Shown: in pieces, positions 1 through 7,970 of the stretch
Layout of the letters: each line of letters opens with the position of its first letter
How positions within the stretch are numbered: position 1 is the stretch's first letter
From: an uncultured Tenacibaculum sp.
GTDB taxonomy: Bacteria; Bacteroidota; Bacteroidia; Flavobacteriales; Flavobacteriaceae
Reading direction: 5' to 3'
Assembly (NCBI RefSeq): GCF_947499065.1
Contig: NZ_CANMMT010000003.1
Coordinates: forward strand, 248,001-312,000
Length of the DNA: 64,000 nucleotides
Translations under genes and position numbers: made by a program
The notes under the pieces: generated by a model
Seen by the model: only the letters and a program-made list of their open reading frames with translations
Databases searched by the model: none
What the model was told of the DNA's origin: nothing

Positions 1-2896
1 CAATATTTATAGAGTTAACTGTTACAGATGATGAGATTGTTGGGTAATTTGTAATTCCATTTGGAATAGTTACATTTGAAGTAGCGACAGGAACTGAATT
101 TGTATTCCAGTTAGAAGCTGTATTCCAAGAGTTGTTTGTTGCTCCAGTCCATGTAATGGCTGAAGTTTCTGTAATTGTAGGCACATCTATATAGCTAGAA
201 GTATTTCCAGCATCATCTTCTGCTTGTACTACAAAATTGTTGATGCTATTTTGAGTTAAATTAACATTAAAGCTCCAAGCATTTCCACTAACTGTAGCTG
301 AACCTAATGAAACTGAGTTATCAGCAGTTCCATCGTTGTTAGCGTCCACATAAGCATGTACGATAACTCCATTTTCGGCATGTGAACCAGAAATTGTTTG
401 TGTATCAGCGTTTATTGTTACAGCTCCGGAAGGAGTTGTTACTATTGGATTTGCAGGACTAGTTGAATCTTCTGTAATTGTAGGTATATCAACATCGCTA
501 GATGTATTTCCAGTGCTATCTTCCGCTCGTACCACAAAATTGTTAGCAGTATCAGTGGTTAAGTTTACATTAAAGCTCCAAGCATTACCACTAACTGTAG
601 CAGAACCTAAAGAAGTAGTATTATCAGCAGTTCCATCGTTATTAGCATCGGCATATGCATGTACGGTGACACCATTTTCGGTATGTGAACCAGAAATTGT
701 TTGTGTTGCTGCGTTTACAGTAATAGCTCCAGAAGGAGTAGTTACTATTGGATTTGCAGGACTTGTCGAATCTTCTGTAATTGTAGGTACATCTACATCG
801 CTAGAAGTATTTCCAGCACTATCTTCCGCTTGTACCACAAAATTGTTAGGAGTGTCAGCAGTTAAGTTTACAGAGAAGCTCCAAGCGTTTCCACTAACAG
901 TAGCAGAGCCTAAAGAAGTAGTATTATCAGCAGTTCCATCATTGTTAGCATCGGCATATGCATGTACGATGACACCATTTTCGGTAAGTGTCCCAGAAAT
1001 TGTTTGTGTTGCTGCGTTTACAGTAATAGCTCCAGAAGGAGTAATTACTATTGGATTTGCAGGACTAGTTGAATCTTCTGTAATTGTAGGTGCATCTACA
1101 TCACTAGAAGTATTTCCAGCACTATCTTCCGCTTGTACCACAAAATTGTTAGCAGTGTCAGCAGTTAAGTTTACAGAGAAGCTCCAAGCATTTCCACTAA
1201 CAGTAGCAGAGCCTAAAGAAGTAGTATTGTCAGCAGTTCCATCGTTATTAGTATCGGCATATGCATGTACGGTGACACCGTTTTCAGTAAGTGTCCCAGA
1301 AATTGTTTGTGTTGCTGCGTTTACAGTAATAGCTCCAGAAGGAGTAGTTACTATTGGATTGGCAGGGCTTGTTGAGTCTTCTGTAATTGTAGGTACATCT
1401 ACATCGCTAGAAGTATTTCCAGCACTATCTTCCGCTTGTACCACAAAATTGTTAGCAGTGTCAGCAGTTAAGTTTACAGATAAGCTCCAAGTATTTCCAC
1501 TAACTGTTGCAGAACCTAAAGAAGCAGTATTATCAGCAGTTCCATCGTTATTAGCATCGGCATATGCATGTACGGTGACACCGTTTTCAGTAAGTGTTCC
1601 AGAAATTGTTTGTGTTGCTGCGTTTACAGTAATAGCTCCAGAAGGAGTAGTTACTATTGGATTGGCAGGACTTGTTGAGTCTTCTGTAATTGTAGGTACG
1701 TCGACATCACTAGAAGTATCACCACTATCATTTGCTTGTACTACAAAATTATTAGCTGTATCTTGTGTTAAGTTTACAGAAAAACTCCAAGCATTTCCAC
1801 TAACAGTAGCAGAACCTAAAGAAACAGCATTGTCTGCAGTTCCATCATTATTAGAATCAGCATATGCATGTACAGTTACACCGTTTTTGGTATGAGTTCC
1901 AGAAATTGTTTGTGTTGCTGCATTTATAGTAATAGCTCCAGAGGGAGTTGTTACTACTGGAGTAGCAGTAGGTACTGAAGAAACACTAACGGTTCTTGTG
2001 TCATTAGCACTAGCAGTATTTTTATCAGTAGCAGTTATTGTAATAGTTCTATTAGATGTTCCTGGGGTTGTTGAGGTATTTCTATATCGTAAAGATTGTA
2101 ATACTTCCTGTAAAATGGCATTGGTGGCATCACTATCAAAAGTAATGGTAAGTGCGGTGCCATTTGTAACAGTACCATTAATAGTGCTTAAATCACCAAT
2201 ATCTATTCCATTAGCTAAAATATTTGTTCCACTTGTAGTAATTGCTGTACCATCTCCATCGGTATCAGAAATACTGATTTCATCAGCTGCTTCTGCATTA
2301 GCTGTAATTTGAGCAACTAATGTTCCACCATCCCAATCTGAGTCTCCATCTGAATCATTAACAGTTGCTGTAGCGTCTATTTGAGTAGCTGTATTTCCTT
2401 CTGTGTAAGCTAGTACAGTATTGTCAATGGAGATTGTAGGATCTGTGTTTGGGGCAGCTCCAGTTACAACTAAATCAAATACAATTTGTTGATTAGTCGG
2501 AGAAGCGTTGGAAACTGATGTTATATCTATAGTTACTCCTATGCCTGAGCCAGCTACTGATGCAGTAACTCCAGCTGTATTGGCCGTAGAGGCTCCACTG
2601 TTCAGGGTTATGCTTGTAATTCCCGTTACTGTTCCTCCAGTAAATGTAAAATTTATAGGAACACCTATACTACCTCCGTTTCGTAAACTATAGATGATTT
2701 GAGTGCCATCAATATCAAAGTTTGTATTACCGATAGTATACTCACCAGGGACAGAGGCATCTCCGTCCGTTACAGTAGCCATTTGACTAGTTTCAACAAG
2801 TGTAACTGTAGAGCCAGCTAGCGTTTGCGAATGTAAATGGATGTTTGAAATAAATGTTAAGAAGAAAAAGCTTAACAAAAGAGTAATTTTTTTCAT
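1..2896 (-). CDS. Giant secreted repeat adhesin, 3' end beyond window
   Basis: An uninterrupted minus-strand frame runs from an ATG at 2894-2896 off the left edge (965 codons visible). It starts with MKKITLLLSFFFLTFISN, a signal peptide. Next comes a ~130-residue Thr/Ser/Gly-rich domain, then a cadherin/Calx-beta-like domain (about 2480-2000; YTEGN, NDSDGDSDWDGG, DTDGDG), then six Ig-like repeats. After the repeats there is a TWTGATNNSWNTASNW motif, common in Bacteroidota surface proteins ahead of C-terminal sorting domains. The repeats carry a DxNNDGTADN loop that could bind calcium and resemble bacterial Ig-like (Big_6/BapA-type) modules. Probably a surface adhesin exported by Sec and perhaps type IX secretion; the sorting domain would lie outside the window. 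The plus strand here has a long open frame that is only a shadow of the repeats. Confidence 0.88.
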   Translation of the reverse strand, partial: MKKITLLLSFFFLTFISNIHLHSQTLAGSTVTLVETSQMATVTDGDASVPGEYTIGNTNFDIDGTQIIYSLRNGGSIGVPINFTFTGGTVTGITSITLNSGASTANTAGVTASVAGSGIGVTIDITSVSNASPTNQQIVFDLVVTGAAPNTDPTISIDNTVLAYTEGNTATQIDATATVNDSDGDSDWDGGTLVAQITANAEAADEISISDTDGDGTAITTSGTNILANGIDIGDLSTINGTVTNGTALTITFDSDATNAILQEVLQSLRYRNTSTTPGTSNRTITITATDKNTASANDTRTVSVSSVPTATPVVTTPSGAITINAATQTISGTHTKNGVTVHAYADSNNDGTADNAVSLGSATVSGNAWSFSVNLTQDTANNFVVQANDSGDTSSDVDVPTITEDSTSPANPIVTTPSGAITVNAATQTISGTLTENGVTVHAYADANNDGTADNTASLGSATVSGNTWSLSVNLTADTANNFVVQAEDSAGNTSSDVDVPTITEDSTSPANPIVTTPSGAITVNAATQTISGTLTENGVTVHAYADTNNDGTADNTTSLGSATVSGNAWSFSVNLTADTANNFVVQAEDSAGNTSSDVDAPTITEDSTSPANPIVITPSGAITVNAATQTISGTLTENGVIVHAYADANNDGTADNTTSLGSATVSGNAWSFSVNLTADTPNNFVVQAEDSAGNTSSDVDVPTITEDSTSPANPIVTTPSGAITVNAATQTISGSHTENGVTVHAYADANNDGTADNTTSLGSATVSGNAWSFNVNLTTDTANNFVVRAEDSTGNTSSDVDIPTITEDSTSPANPIVTTPSGAVTINADTQTISGSHAENGVIVHAYVDANNDGTADNSVSLGSATVSGNAWSFNVNLTQNSINNFVVQAEDDAGNTSSYIDVPTITETSAITWTGATNNSWNTASNWNTNSVPVATSNVTIPNGITNYPTISSSVTVNSINI
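165..1980 (-). repeat. Tandem array of six ~303-bp coding repeats
   Basis: An anchor (plus-strand gcgttta or a variant) recurs at 408, 711, 1014, 1317, 1620 and 1920. The spacing is 303, 303, 303, 303 and 300 bp. Each unit encodes one Ig-like domain of 101 residues (100 in the most N-terminal). The central units differ by only a few bases, so copies probably expand or contract by recombination; the outer units are more diverged. Confidence 0.95.
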
Positions 2897-2939
2897 GTTT
2901 TTTGTGTGTTTAATTAGCTGTTATTTGACCAAAAAAATT

Positions 2940-2978
2940 CTTACACTTAAAAAACATTTTAAGTGTAAGAGGTTTGTA
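2940..2978 (-). terminator. Terminator downstream of the collar-domain gene
   Basis: A perfect 13-bp stem (2940-2952 with 2957-2969, loop AACA) is followed on the minus strand by AATTTTTTT. It sits between the collar-domain gene and the adhesin gene. It could end transcription or only attenuate it, since no clear separate adhesin promoter is visible. Confidence 0.75.
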
Positions 2979-2991
2979 ATTTTTGTAATAT

Positions 2992-3654
2992 TTAGCTTCT
3001 AGAAGGGAAAATTCCTTGTAAAGCAATAATATAACGAAGAACAAGATAAGGTTGCCTGCTGTCTACAGGTTGACTACTTCCAGCGTTGTTAATAATTAGA
3101 GAAGAACTACCACCTACAGGTTGACCATTTACTAGGTTTGTAGGAGGTCCGTAAGTTTTAACTGATTGATTACTGATTCCCTGTGTAAATGTGCCTACAG
3201 CTGGTACATCTCCTGCCATTGGAGTTTCTCTAACGGCATTATCAGTGCTTAGTAAAACATGAGAGCCCAATCCTGTACCATTAGTAACAGAATGACTGTG
3301 TTGAGGTAACTGTAAAATATTTAGTGACCTTTCTTCAAGACCTCCCCTTTGCCCTTGTATATAGTTATAGCTAGAACCAGGGTGTCTACCAGCACTCATA
3401 GCTACTCTACCACGTAAATCAGGTAAGCCGAAAGTAGTTCTTCCGTCGCCTCCATACATAGTTCCTAGTAAAGAAAATAGAGCAGAGTTTTGAGAAATAG
3501 GTAATAATTGTCCGTCACAAAAAGCCCACCCCCTAGGAGCAAAATTTCCTGCAAAGATTCTAACTTCACCTAAAATAGGTTCTTGTGCTTTACTCTCAGT
3601 AGCTGATAATAAGCAGATAAATAGTAATCCGATGAATTTCAATTTTAATTTCAT
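2992..3654 (-). CDS. Secreted phage tail collar domain protein (Mdp-like)
   Basis: 220 residues. An N-terminal signal peptide (MKLKLKFIGLLFICLLSA) is followed at about residues 28-90 by a classic Phage_tail_collar domain: GEVRIFAGNFAPRGWAFCDG, LPISQNSALFSLLGTMYGGD and TFGLPDLRGRV. The C-terminal half is Ser/Gly/Asn-rich and ends with QPYLVLRYIIALQGIFPS, the usual end of microcystin-dependent-protein (Mdp) homologues. Family members are often leaderless and about 170-180 residues; this one is secreted. It lies directly upstream of the giant adhesin gene. Function is unproven; a fibre-tip or surface role is a guess. A TAGCTTTG -7-type element lies at 3702-3709 on the minus strand. Confidence 0.85.
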   Translation of the reverse strand: MKLKLKFIGLLFICLLSATESKAQEPILGEVRIFAGNFAPRGWAFCDGQLLPISQNSALFSLLGTMYGGDGRTTFGLPDLRGRVAMSAGRHPGSSYNYIQGQRGGLEERSLNILQLPQHSHSVTNGTGLGSHVLLSTDNAVRETPMAGDVPAVGTFTQGISNQSVKTYGPPTNLVNGQPVGGSSSLIINNAGSSQPVDSRQPYLVLRYIIALQGIFPSRS

Positions 3655-3825
3655 AATAAATAGTTTTAGTTTGGTTAATGATTTTATTTAATTCCTTATA
3701 ACAAAGCTATTAATCACTATCATAGTTTTTTTTAGAAAAGTATTAAGTGAAGTGTTTTAAGGAATGAGTGGGTATTTTTTTGTAATAAGTGTTTTTAAAT
3801 TTCTTAAAGAAAGAAACATTAATAT

Positions 3826-4182
3826 TTATTTAATAGTGAGTTCTGGTAATGAAATTTCAATCATATCGCCATTTGTAGTGCTTAAGGTTAGGCAGCCAAA
3901 AGAATCTATTGTGGCAGTTAGTTGTCCGCTATCATTGTAACGATAGTAAGATTCAATGGTGCCAATTTTAATTAACACACCCCATTTTTGAGAAGGAAAA
4001 GGATATCCATCTAATTTTTTATCGGCTAAATAGATAAAACTGATTTCACCCATTCCAGGTAATGTTAAATATAATGAACCTAGTTTGTTAAAAGTTTTAG
4101 TGCCTCCTTCTTTTGATACGTTATTTCCATTAGAAACTTTAATATCCCATATATAATTGTTTTGAATAGTAAGTGCGTACAT
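3826..4182 (-). CDS. Small cytosolic-type protein of unknown function
   Basis: 118 residues, starting MYALTIQNNYIWDIKVSN, with no signal peptide or membrane segment. It is rich in alternating hydrophobic/polar stretches, so probably all-beta. I recognise no family. It stands alone. Its promoter has a G/C-block element and TAAATTTG -7 box arranged like those of the cystatin-like gene at 51481-51765, so both may answer to the same regulator. ATG at 4180-4182 is the start. Confidence 0.7.
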   Translation of the reverse strand: MYALTIQNNYIWDIKVSNGNNVSKEGGTKTFNKLGSLYLTLPGMGEISFIYLADKKLDGYPFPSQKWGVLIKIGTIESYYRYNDSGQLTATIDSFGCLTLSTTNGDMIEISLPELTIK

Positions 4183-4211
4183 GTATAGTTAAGTTTGGTT
4201 AATTTGAATAC

Positions 4212-4256
4212 CAAATTTAATATCAGAAGATTTATTTTTTGGGGTGTTTTTCCCCT
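4212..4256 (-). promoter_or_regulatory. Promoter with GGGG-N7-CCCC upstream element
   Basis: On the minus strand a -7 box TAAATTTG (4219-4212) is preceded by GGGGAAAAACACCCC (4255-4241). The first G of the element is 36 nt from the first T of the -7 box. No TTTG -33 box is present, which suggests an activator-dependent promoter. The -7 box ends 30 nt from the start codon. Confidence 0.55.
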
Positions 4257-4308
4257 AAAAGGTATGATGAAAACATCCTTTCTAAAAAAAAAAATAGTAT
4301 GTAAGTAC

Positions 4309-5808
4309 TTAGTTTTTACGCCAAAAGAAAGGTGTAAGTAAAATTAGAACCGTAAATAATTCTAAACGTCCAATAAGCATTAAAAAGGAGCAAAACCATT
4401 TTGCTCCTGTAGATAAATGATTAAAATTATCAACAGGGCTAACACTTCCAATAGCTGGTCCTATATTACCTAAAGAAGAAGCACAAGCTCCTAAAGCAGA
4501 GTATAGATCTAAACCAAAGAAAGCTAAAACTACTGTTCCAATAATAAAAATAAGCATGTATAAAACAAAGAAAGAAAGTATGTTGAATACAATAGTTTGA
4601 TTTACAGCTTTTCCGTCATAACGCACAGGTATGATAGCATTAGGGTGAATTGATTTTTTGAATTCTAAAAAGCTGTTTTTTAGCATTACAATGTGTCGAA
4701 CAATTTTTACCCCTCCAGAAGTAGATCCTGCTGATCCTCCTAAGAAAAATAAAGAAAAGAAAATAGCTGTAACAAAAAAGCTCCACATGGTAAAATCGGC
4801 CGTTACAAAACCAGTAGTGGTTACTACTGATATTACCGAAAATAAGGAATGTCTAATAGCACTTTCTACTTTACCCAAAACCATAGGATGATTGACAGTA
4901 GTTTGTAATGCTGGGTCTTGATAAAAAATAATCATAACAGCAACAATAGAAGATATTATGATTGTTCCAAAAAGGTAATATTTGAATTCTTCACTTTGAA
5001 TTACTTTACTTACTTTTCCTTTCAAAGCAAAATAGGTTAGTACAAAATTTGTACCTGCTATGAACATAAAAAAGATGATAATGTATTGTATTAAAGGTGT
5101 CCCATTCCAGTGAGCTACACTAGCATTCTTTGTCGAAAACCCTCCTGTACTAACCGTAGCCATAGCATGATTTATTGCATCAAACCAAGTCATGCCAGCT
5201 ACTTTTAAAAGTAAAAATTCTATAACAGTTAATAAAACATATATTAGCCATAAACGTTTGGCTGTGTCGGTAATTCGAGGATGTAATTTGTCTGTAGAAG
5301 GGCCTGGAGCTTCAGCCATAAATAATTGCATACCTCCAATTCCTAATAAAGGTAATATAGCAATGGTTAATACGATTATTCCCATACCACCAATCCAATG
5401 AGTAGCGCTACGCCAAAATAGTATTCCTTTAGGCATTGATTCAATATCAGTTAAGATAGAAGAACCCGTAGTTGAGTAGCCAGAAATAGTTTCAAAAAAA
5501 GCATTTGTAATACTAGGTATACTACCTGATAATACATAGGGAAGCATCCCTGTAAACGATAATGTAAGCCATCCTAAAGTTACAATAAGATATCCTTCTT
5601 TTTTCTGAATTTTTTTATTATCAGGTTTGTTAAAAAAATAAAGTACTAAACCTAAAGCAACGGTGATAATACCAGCATTTAAAATTCCCCATTTAGAAGG
5701 CTCATCATAATAGAAGCTAAAAGGTAATGAAAGCCACATAAACAATCCATTAAGAATTGCTGTTATTCCTAAAAAACGATAAATTAATTTAAAATTAAGA
5801 CTCTCCAT
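4309..5808 (-). CDS. trkH: Trk-type potassium uptake membrane subunit TrkH
   Basis: 499 residues with about ten hydrophobic segments. The four pore-loop signatures of the TrkH/KtrB/HKT superfamily are visible: SGYSTTGSS (near 110), VSTGGFSTKN (near 220), TTTGFVTADF (near 330) and ASSLGNIGPAIG (near 440). It forms the K+-translocating pore in the inner membrane, gated by TrkA. Its ATG overlaps the trkA stop by one base (TAATG), so the two are translationally coupled in one operon. Confidence 0.95.
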   Translation of the reverse strand: MESLNFKLIYRFLGITAILNGLFMWLSLPFSFYYDEPSKWGILNAGIITVALGLVLYFFNKPDNKKIQKKEGYLIVTLGWLTLSFTGMLPYVLSGSIPSITNAFFETISGYSTTGSSILTDIESMPKGILFWRSATHWIGGMGIIVLTIAILPLLGIGGMQLFMAEAPGPSTDKLHPRITDTAKRLWLIYVLLTVIEFLLLKVAGMTWFDAINHAMATVSTGGFSTKNASVAHWNGTPLIQYIIIFFMFIAGTNFVLTYFALKGKVSKVIQSEEFKYYLFGTIIISSIVAVMIIFYQDPALQTTVNHPMVLGKVESAIRHSLFSVISVVTTTGFVTADFTMWSFFVTAIFFSLFFLGGSAGSTSGGVKIVRHIVMLKNSFLEFKKSIHPNAIIPVRYDGKAVNQTIVFNILSFFVLYMLIFIIGTVVLAFFGLDLYSALGACASSLGNIGPAIGSVSPVDNFNHLSTGAKWFCSFLMLIGRLELFTVLILLTPFFWRKN

Positions 5809-7154
5809 TAGTTGAATAAATCTTCTACTGTTGATATAGCTTCAGGTAAACAAAACACAATTGCTCTATCGCCGCTTTGTAATTGGAAGTCTCCAAAAGA
5901 CATATGAGCTTTCCCTTCTCTAACAACACCACCAAAAACAGCTTCTCTTGGAAAACGTAATTCTTTAATAGGCTTTTTAGTCACCTTAGCGTTTTCTTGA
6001 ACTTCAAATTCAAAAACTTCAGCATCAATGTTATGTAAGTTAGCTAAGGCTAATATTTCCCCTTTACGGATATGACGGAAAATATTACTTGCAGCGATTA
6101 GTTTTTTATTAATAAGTGTGTCTATACCAATGGTTTGAGAAATGTTTATATAATCCATATTCTCAACCAAGGCTATTGTTTTTTTAACACCTTTAGATTT
6201 AGCTACTAAACAAGACATAATATTAGTCTCAGAGTCTCCTGTAACCGCTACAAAAGCATCCATTTCTCTAATGTTTTCTTCTTCTAAGAGTCCTAAATCT
6301 CTACCATCTCCATGAATTACTAAGGTATCTCTTAGGTCTTCAGCAAGGTTTAAGGCTTTTTCTTTCTTTTTCTCTACTAATTTAACTTTAAAGTTATCTT
6401 TACAAAGATTTCTAGAGGTTTTTCGCCCTATACTACTTCCTCCTAGAATCATTACATTTTTTATATCTATTTGCTCTTTACCAATTATAGGATGTAATTT
6501 ATCAATACTATAATTAGGAACTGAAAAATAAACCTGATCGTTCATTTTATAAACAGTATCACCACGAGGAATAATTGTTTGAGCAATACCTTCTCGTTTA
6601 ATAGCAATGGTAATAAAATCTACTAAGCTAAACTTATCCTTAGCCTCTTTTACCGTTAAATCTAAAATAGGAGATTTATAACCAAGGGTAGTTCCCATGA
6701 TATTAAATAAACCATTTTCAAATGCAACAGTATCGTTAAATGATGATTGATTTAAAAGAAACTTGATTTCTTCAGCAGCTAATTCTTCTGGAGAAATCAT
6801 AAAGTCAACACCATAATCTTTAAAATTGATACAATCGTTTTTTAAAAATTCAGGGTTGTTTATTCTAGCAATTGTTTTTTTTACACCTAAAGCTTTTCCT
6901 ACTACTGAAATGGTAAAATTTGTATTTTGACTTTCAGTAACAGCTAATAATAAATCGGCAGATTCAATACCAATTTCTTTCAAAAGTTTTATTGAGGTAG
7001 CATCTCCTTTTTTAGTAAAAACATCTAAATGATTATTGATGTAATTTAATTTATCACCATCAAAATCTATCACAAAGGTGTCTTGCGACTCGTAAGAAAG
7101 GAGTTTAGCCAAATGAAAACCAACGTCTCCAGCCCCGGCTATAATAATCTTCAT
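5808..7154 (-). CDS. trkA: Trk potassium uptake NAD-binding regulatory subunit TrkA
   Basis: 448 residues in the usual tandem arrangement of TrkA: two RCK (KTN + TrkA_C) halves. The first begins MKIIIAGAGDVGFHLAKLL (GxGxxG nucleotide-binding turn); the second begins near residue 230 with VMILGGSSIGRKTSRNL. Conserved acidic ends of strand beta2 (FVIDFD, KLVEKK) fit NAD(H) binding. It is cytoplasmic, binds TrkH and gates K+ uptake. It lies directly upstream of trkH, overlapping by one base, and has its own consensus promoter. Confidence 0.95.
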   Translation of the reverse strand: MKIIIAGAGDVGFHLAKLLSYESQDTFVIDFDGDKLNYINNHLDVFTKKGDATSIKLLKEIGIESADLLLAVTESQNTNFTISVVGKALGVKKTIARINNPEFLKNDCINFKDYGVDFMISPEELAAEEIKFLLNQSSFNDTVAFENGLFNIMGTTLGYKSPILDLTVKEAKDKFSLVDFITIAIKREGIAQTIIPRGDTVYKMNDQVYFSVPNYSIDKLHPIIGKEQIDIKNVMILGGSSIGRKTSRNLCKDNFKVKLVEKKKEKALNLAEDLRDTLVIHGDGRDLGLLEEENIREMDAFVAVTGDSETNIMSCLVAKSKGVKKTIALVENMDYINISQTIGIDTLINKKLIAASNIFRHIRKGEILALANLHNIDAEVFEFEVQENAKVTKKPIKELRFPREAVFGGVVREGKAHMSFGDFQLQSGDRAIVFCLPEAISTVEDLFN

Positions 7155-7179
7155 ATTTTTTATTGAAAAAGATAGAACG

Positions 7180-7211
7180 CAAAGATACTGTGCTTCTTTG
7201 GGTTGTGCAAA
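7180..7211 (-). promoter_or_regulatory. Promoter of trkA-trkH
   Basis: On the minus strand TTTG (7211-7208), 20 bp, then TATCTTTG (7187-7180) match the Bacteroidota sigma-A consensus. The start codon follows 25 nt downstream. Confidence 0.7.
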
Positions 7212-7227
7212 AAATGAATTATATTTA
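7197..7227 (+). promoter_or_regulatory. Probable promoter of radC
   Basis: TTTG (7197-7200), 19 bp, TATATTTA (7220-7227; consensus TAnnTTTG, last base differs). A start about 7 nt downstream would place the ATG at 7252 as the natural first codon of the message. It overlaps the divergent trkA promoter. Confidence 0.45.
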
Positions 7228-7251
7228 TCCTTGCTATGTAAATAAATTTAT

Positions 7252-7290
7252 ATGAAAAAGATACCAATAAAGTCGTGAGCTATAGACGAT
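7252..7290 (+). pseudogene. radC: Original radC 5' end, interrupted by TGA at codon 9
   Basis: In frame with radC, an upstream ATG at 7252 reads MKKIPIKS, then TGA (7276-7278), then AIDDMPRKK. RadC proteins normally begin with a segment like IKxWAxxDRPRxKL, so the TGA stands exactly where the conserved Trp (TGG) belongs. This is either a G-to-A nonsense mutation, a base-call error, or a case of readthrough. Translation could restart at the ATG at 7291. Confidence 0.7.
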
Positions 7291-7938
7291 ATGCCACGCA
7301 AAAAACTGATACTAAAAGGAAAAAGTACACTTTCAAATGCAGAGTTAATCGCAATTTTAATTGGAGCAGGAAATAAACAAGAATCAGCTGTAGGTTTGGC
7401 TAAAAGAATTTTGTTATCTGTTGATAATGATTTAAATAGTTTGTCAAAATTATCAGTACAAGCTTTAATGAAATTTAAAGGAATAGGAGAAGCGAAAGCA
7501 ATTGCAATTGTTTCAGCTTTAGAGTTTGGAAAGCGAAAATTATTCATGCAAAAAGAAGAAGAATTAAAAATTTATAGTTCTAAAAATGCCTTTAATATCT
7601 TTCAACCTTTAATTGGCGATATTGAGCATGAGGAGTTTTGGGCTTTATATTTAAATAATTCAAATGTAGTGTTAGAAAAATTTCAAATTAGTAAAGGAGG
7701 TTTTACTGCTACTTTAGTAGATATTAGATTGTTATACAAAAGAGCTTTAGAATTGTCGGCTGTTGGAATAATCGTTTGTCATAATCATCCATCAGGGAAA
7801 TTAGAGCCAAGCAATTCAGATATTGAGTTGACTAAAAAAATTAAAAGTGCTGGAAATACATTAAACATAAAACTATTGGATCATATAATAGTTACTGAAA
7901 AAACGTACTTTAGCTTTGCCGATGAAATGATTTTATAA
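7291..7938 (+). CDS. radC: RadC/MPN (JAB) domain DNA repair-associated protein
   Basis: 215 residues from the ATG at 7291. It has an N-terminal helix-hairpin-helix-like region (LSNAELIAILIGAG, FKGIGEAKAIAI) and a C-terminal MPN/JAB domain. The metal-site motif is GIIVCHNHPSGKLEPSNSD (HxHPSG-x-PSxxD), with an upstream Glu in the HEEFW region. The true RadC start is probably 7252, but that frame is cut by TGA at codon 9; the 7291 start lacks the conserved N-terminal WAxxDRP stretch. The molecular role of RadC in DNA metabolism is still not settled in the family. Confidence 0.88.
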   Translation: MPRKKLILKGKSTLSNAELIAILIGAGNKQESAVGLAKRILLSVDNDLNSLSKLSVQALMKFKGIGEAKAIAIVSALEFGKRKLFMQKEEELKIYSSKNAFNIFQPLIGDIEHEEFWALYLNNSNVVLEKFQISKGGFTATLVDIRLLYKRALELSAVGIIVCHNHPSGKLEPSNSDIELTKKIKSAGNTLNIKLLDHIIVTEKTYFSFADEMIL

Positions 7939-7970
7939 ATCTTAGGCTTTACAGTTAACTTTTACTCACT

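Noticed and set aside
513..1895. 460-codon plus-strand open frame with a repetitive protein
   Set aside because: It is antisense to the in-frame repeats of the minus-strand adhesin, has no signal peptide, and the opposite frame reads a proper signal peptide and Ig-like domains.
165..1980. Regular repeats as a possible CRISPR array
   Set aside because: The 303-bp period is a multiple of three, lies within a coding frame, and there are no unique spacers or cas genes.
1998..2693. Two plus-strand open frames (104 and 61 codons)
   Set aside because: Both are antisense to the continuous adhesin frame and encode low-complexity Val/Ala/Ser strings with no family.
3702..3790. G/C-block element upstream of the collar-domain gene
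   Set aside because: There is a -7 box (TAGCTTTG) at 3702-3709, but no GGG/CCC pair at the expected 36-nt distance.
7276..7278. TGA in radC as a selenocysteine codon
   Set aside because: RadC has a conserved Trp here, not Cys, and no SECIS-like hairpin follows the codon.
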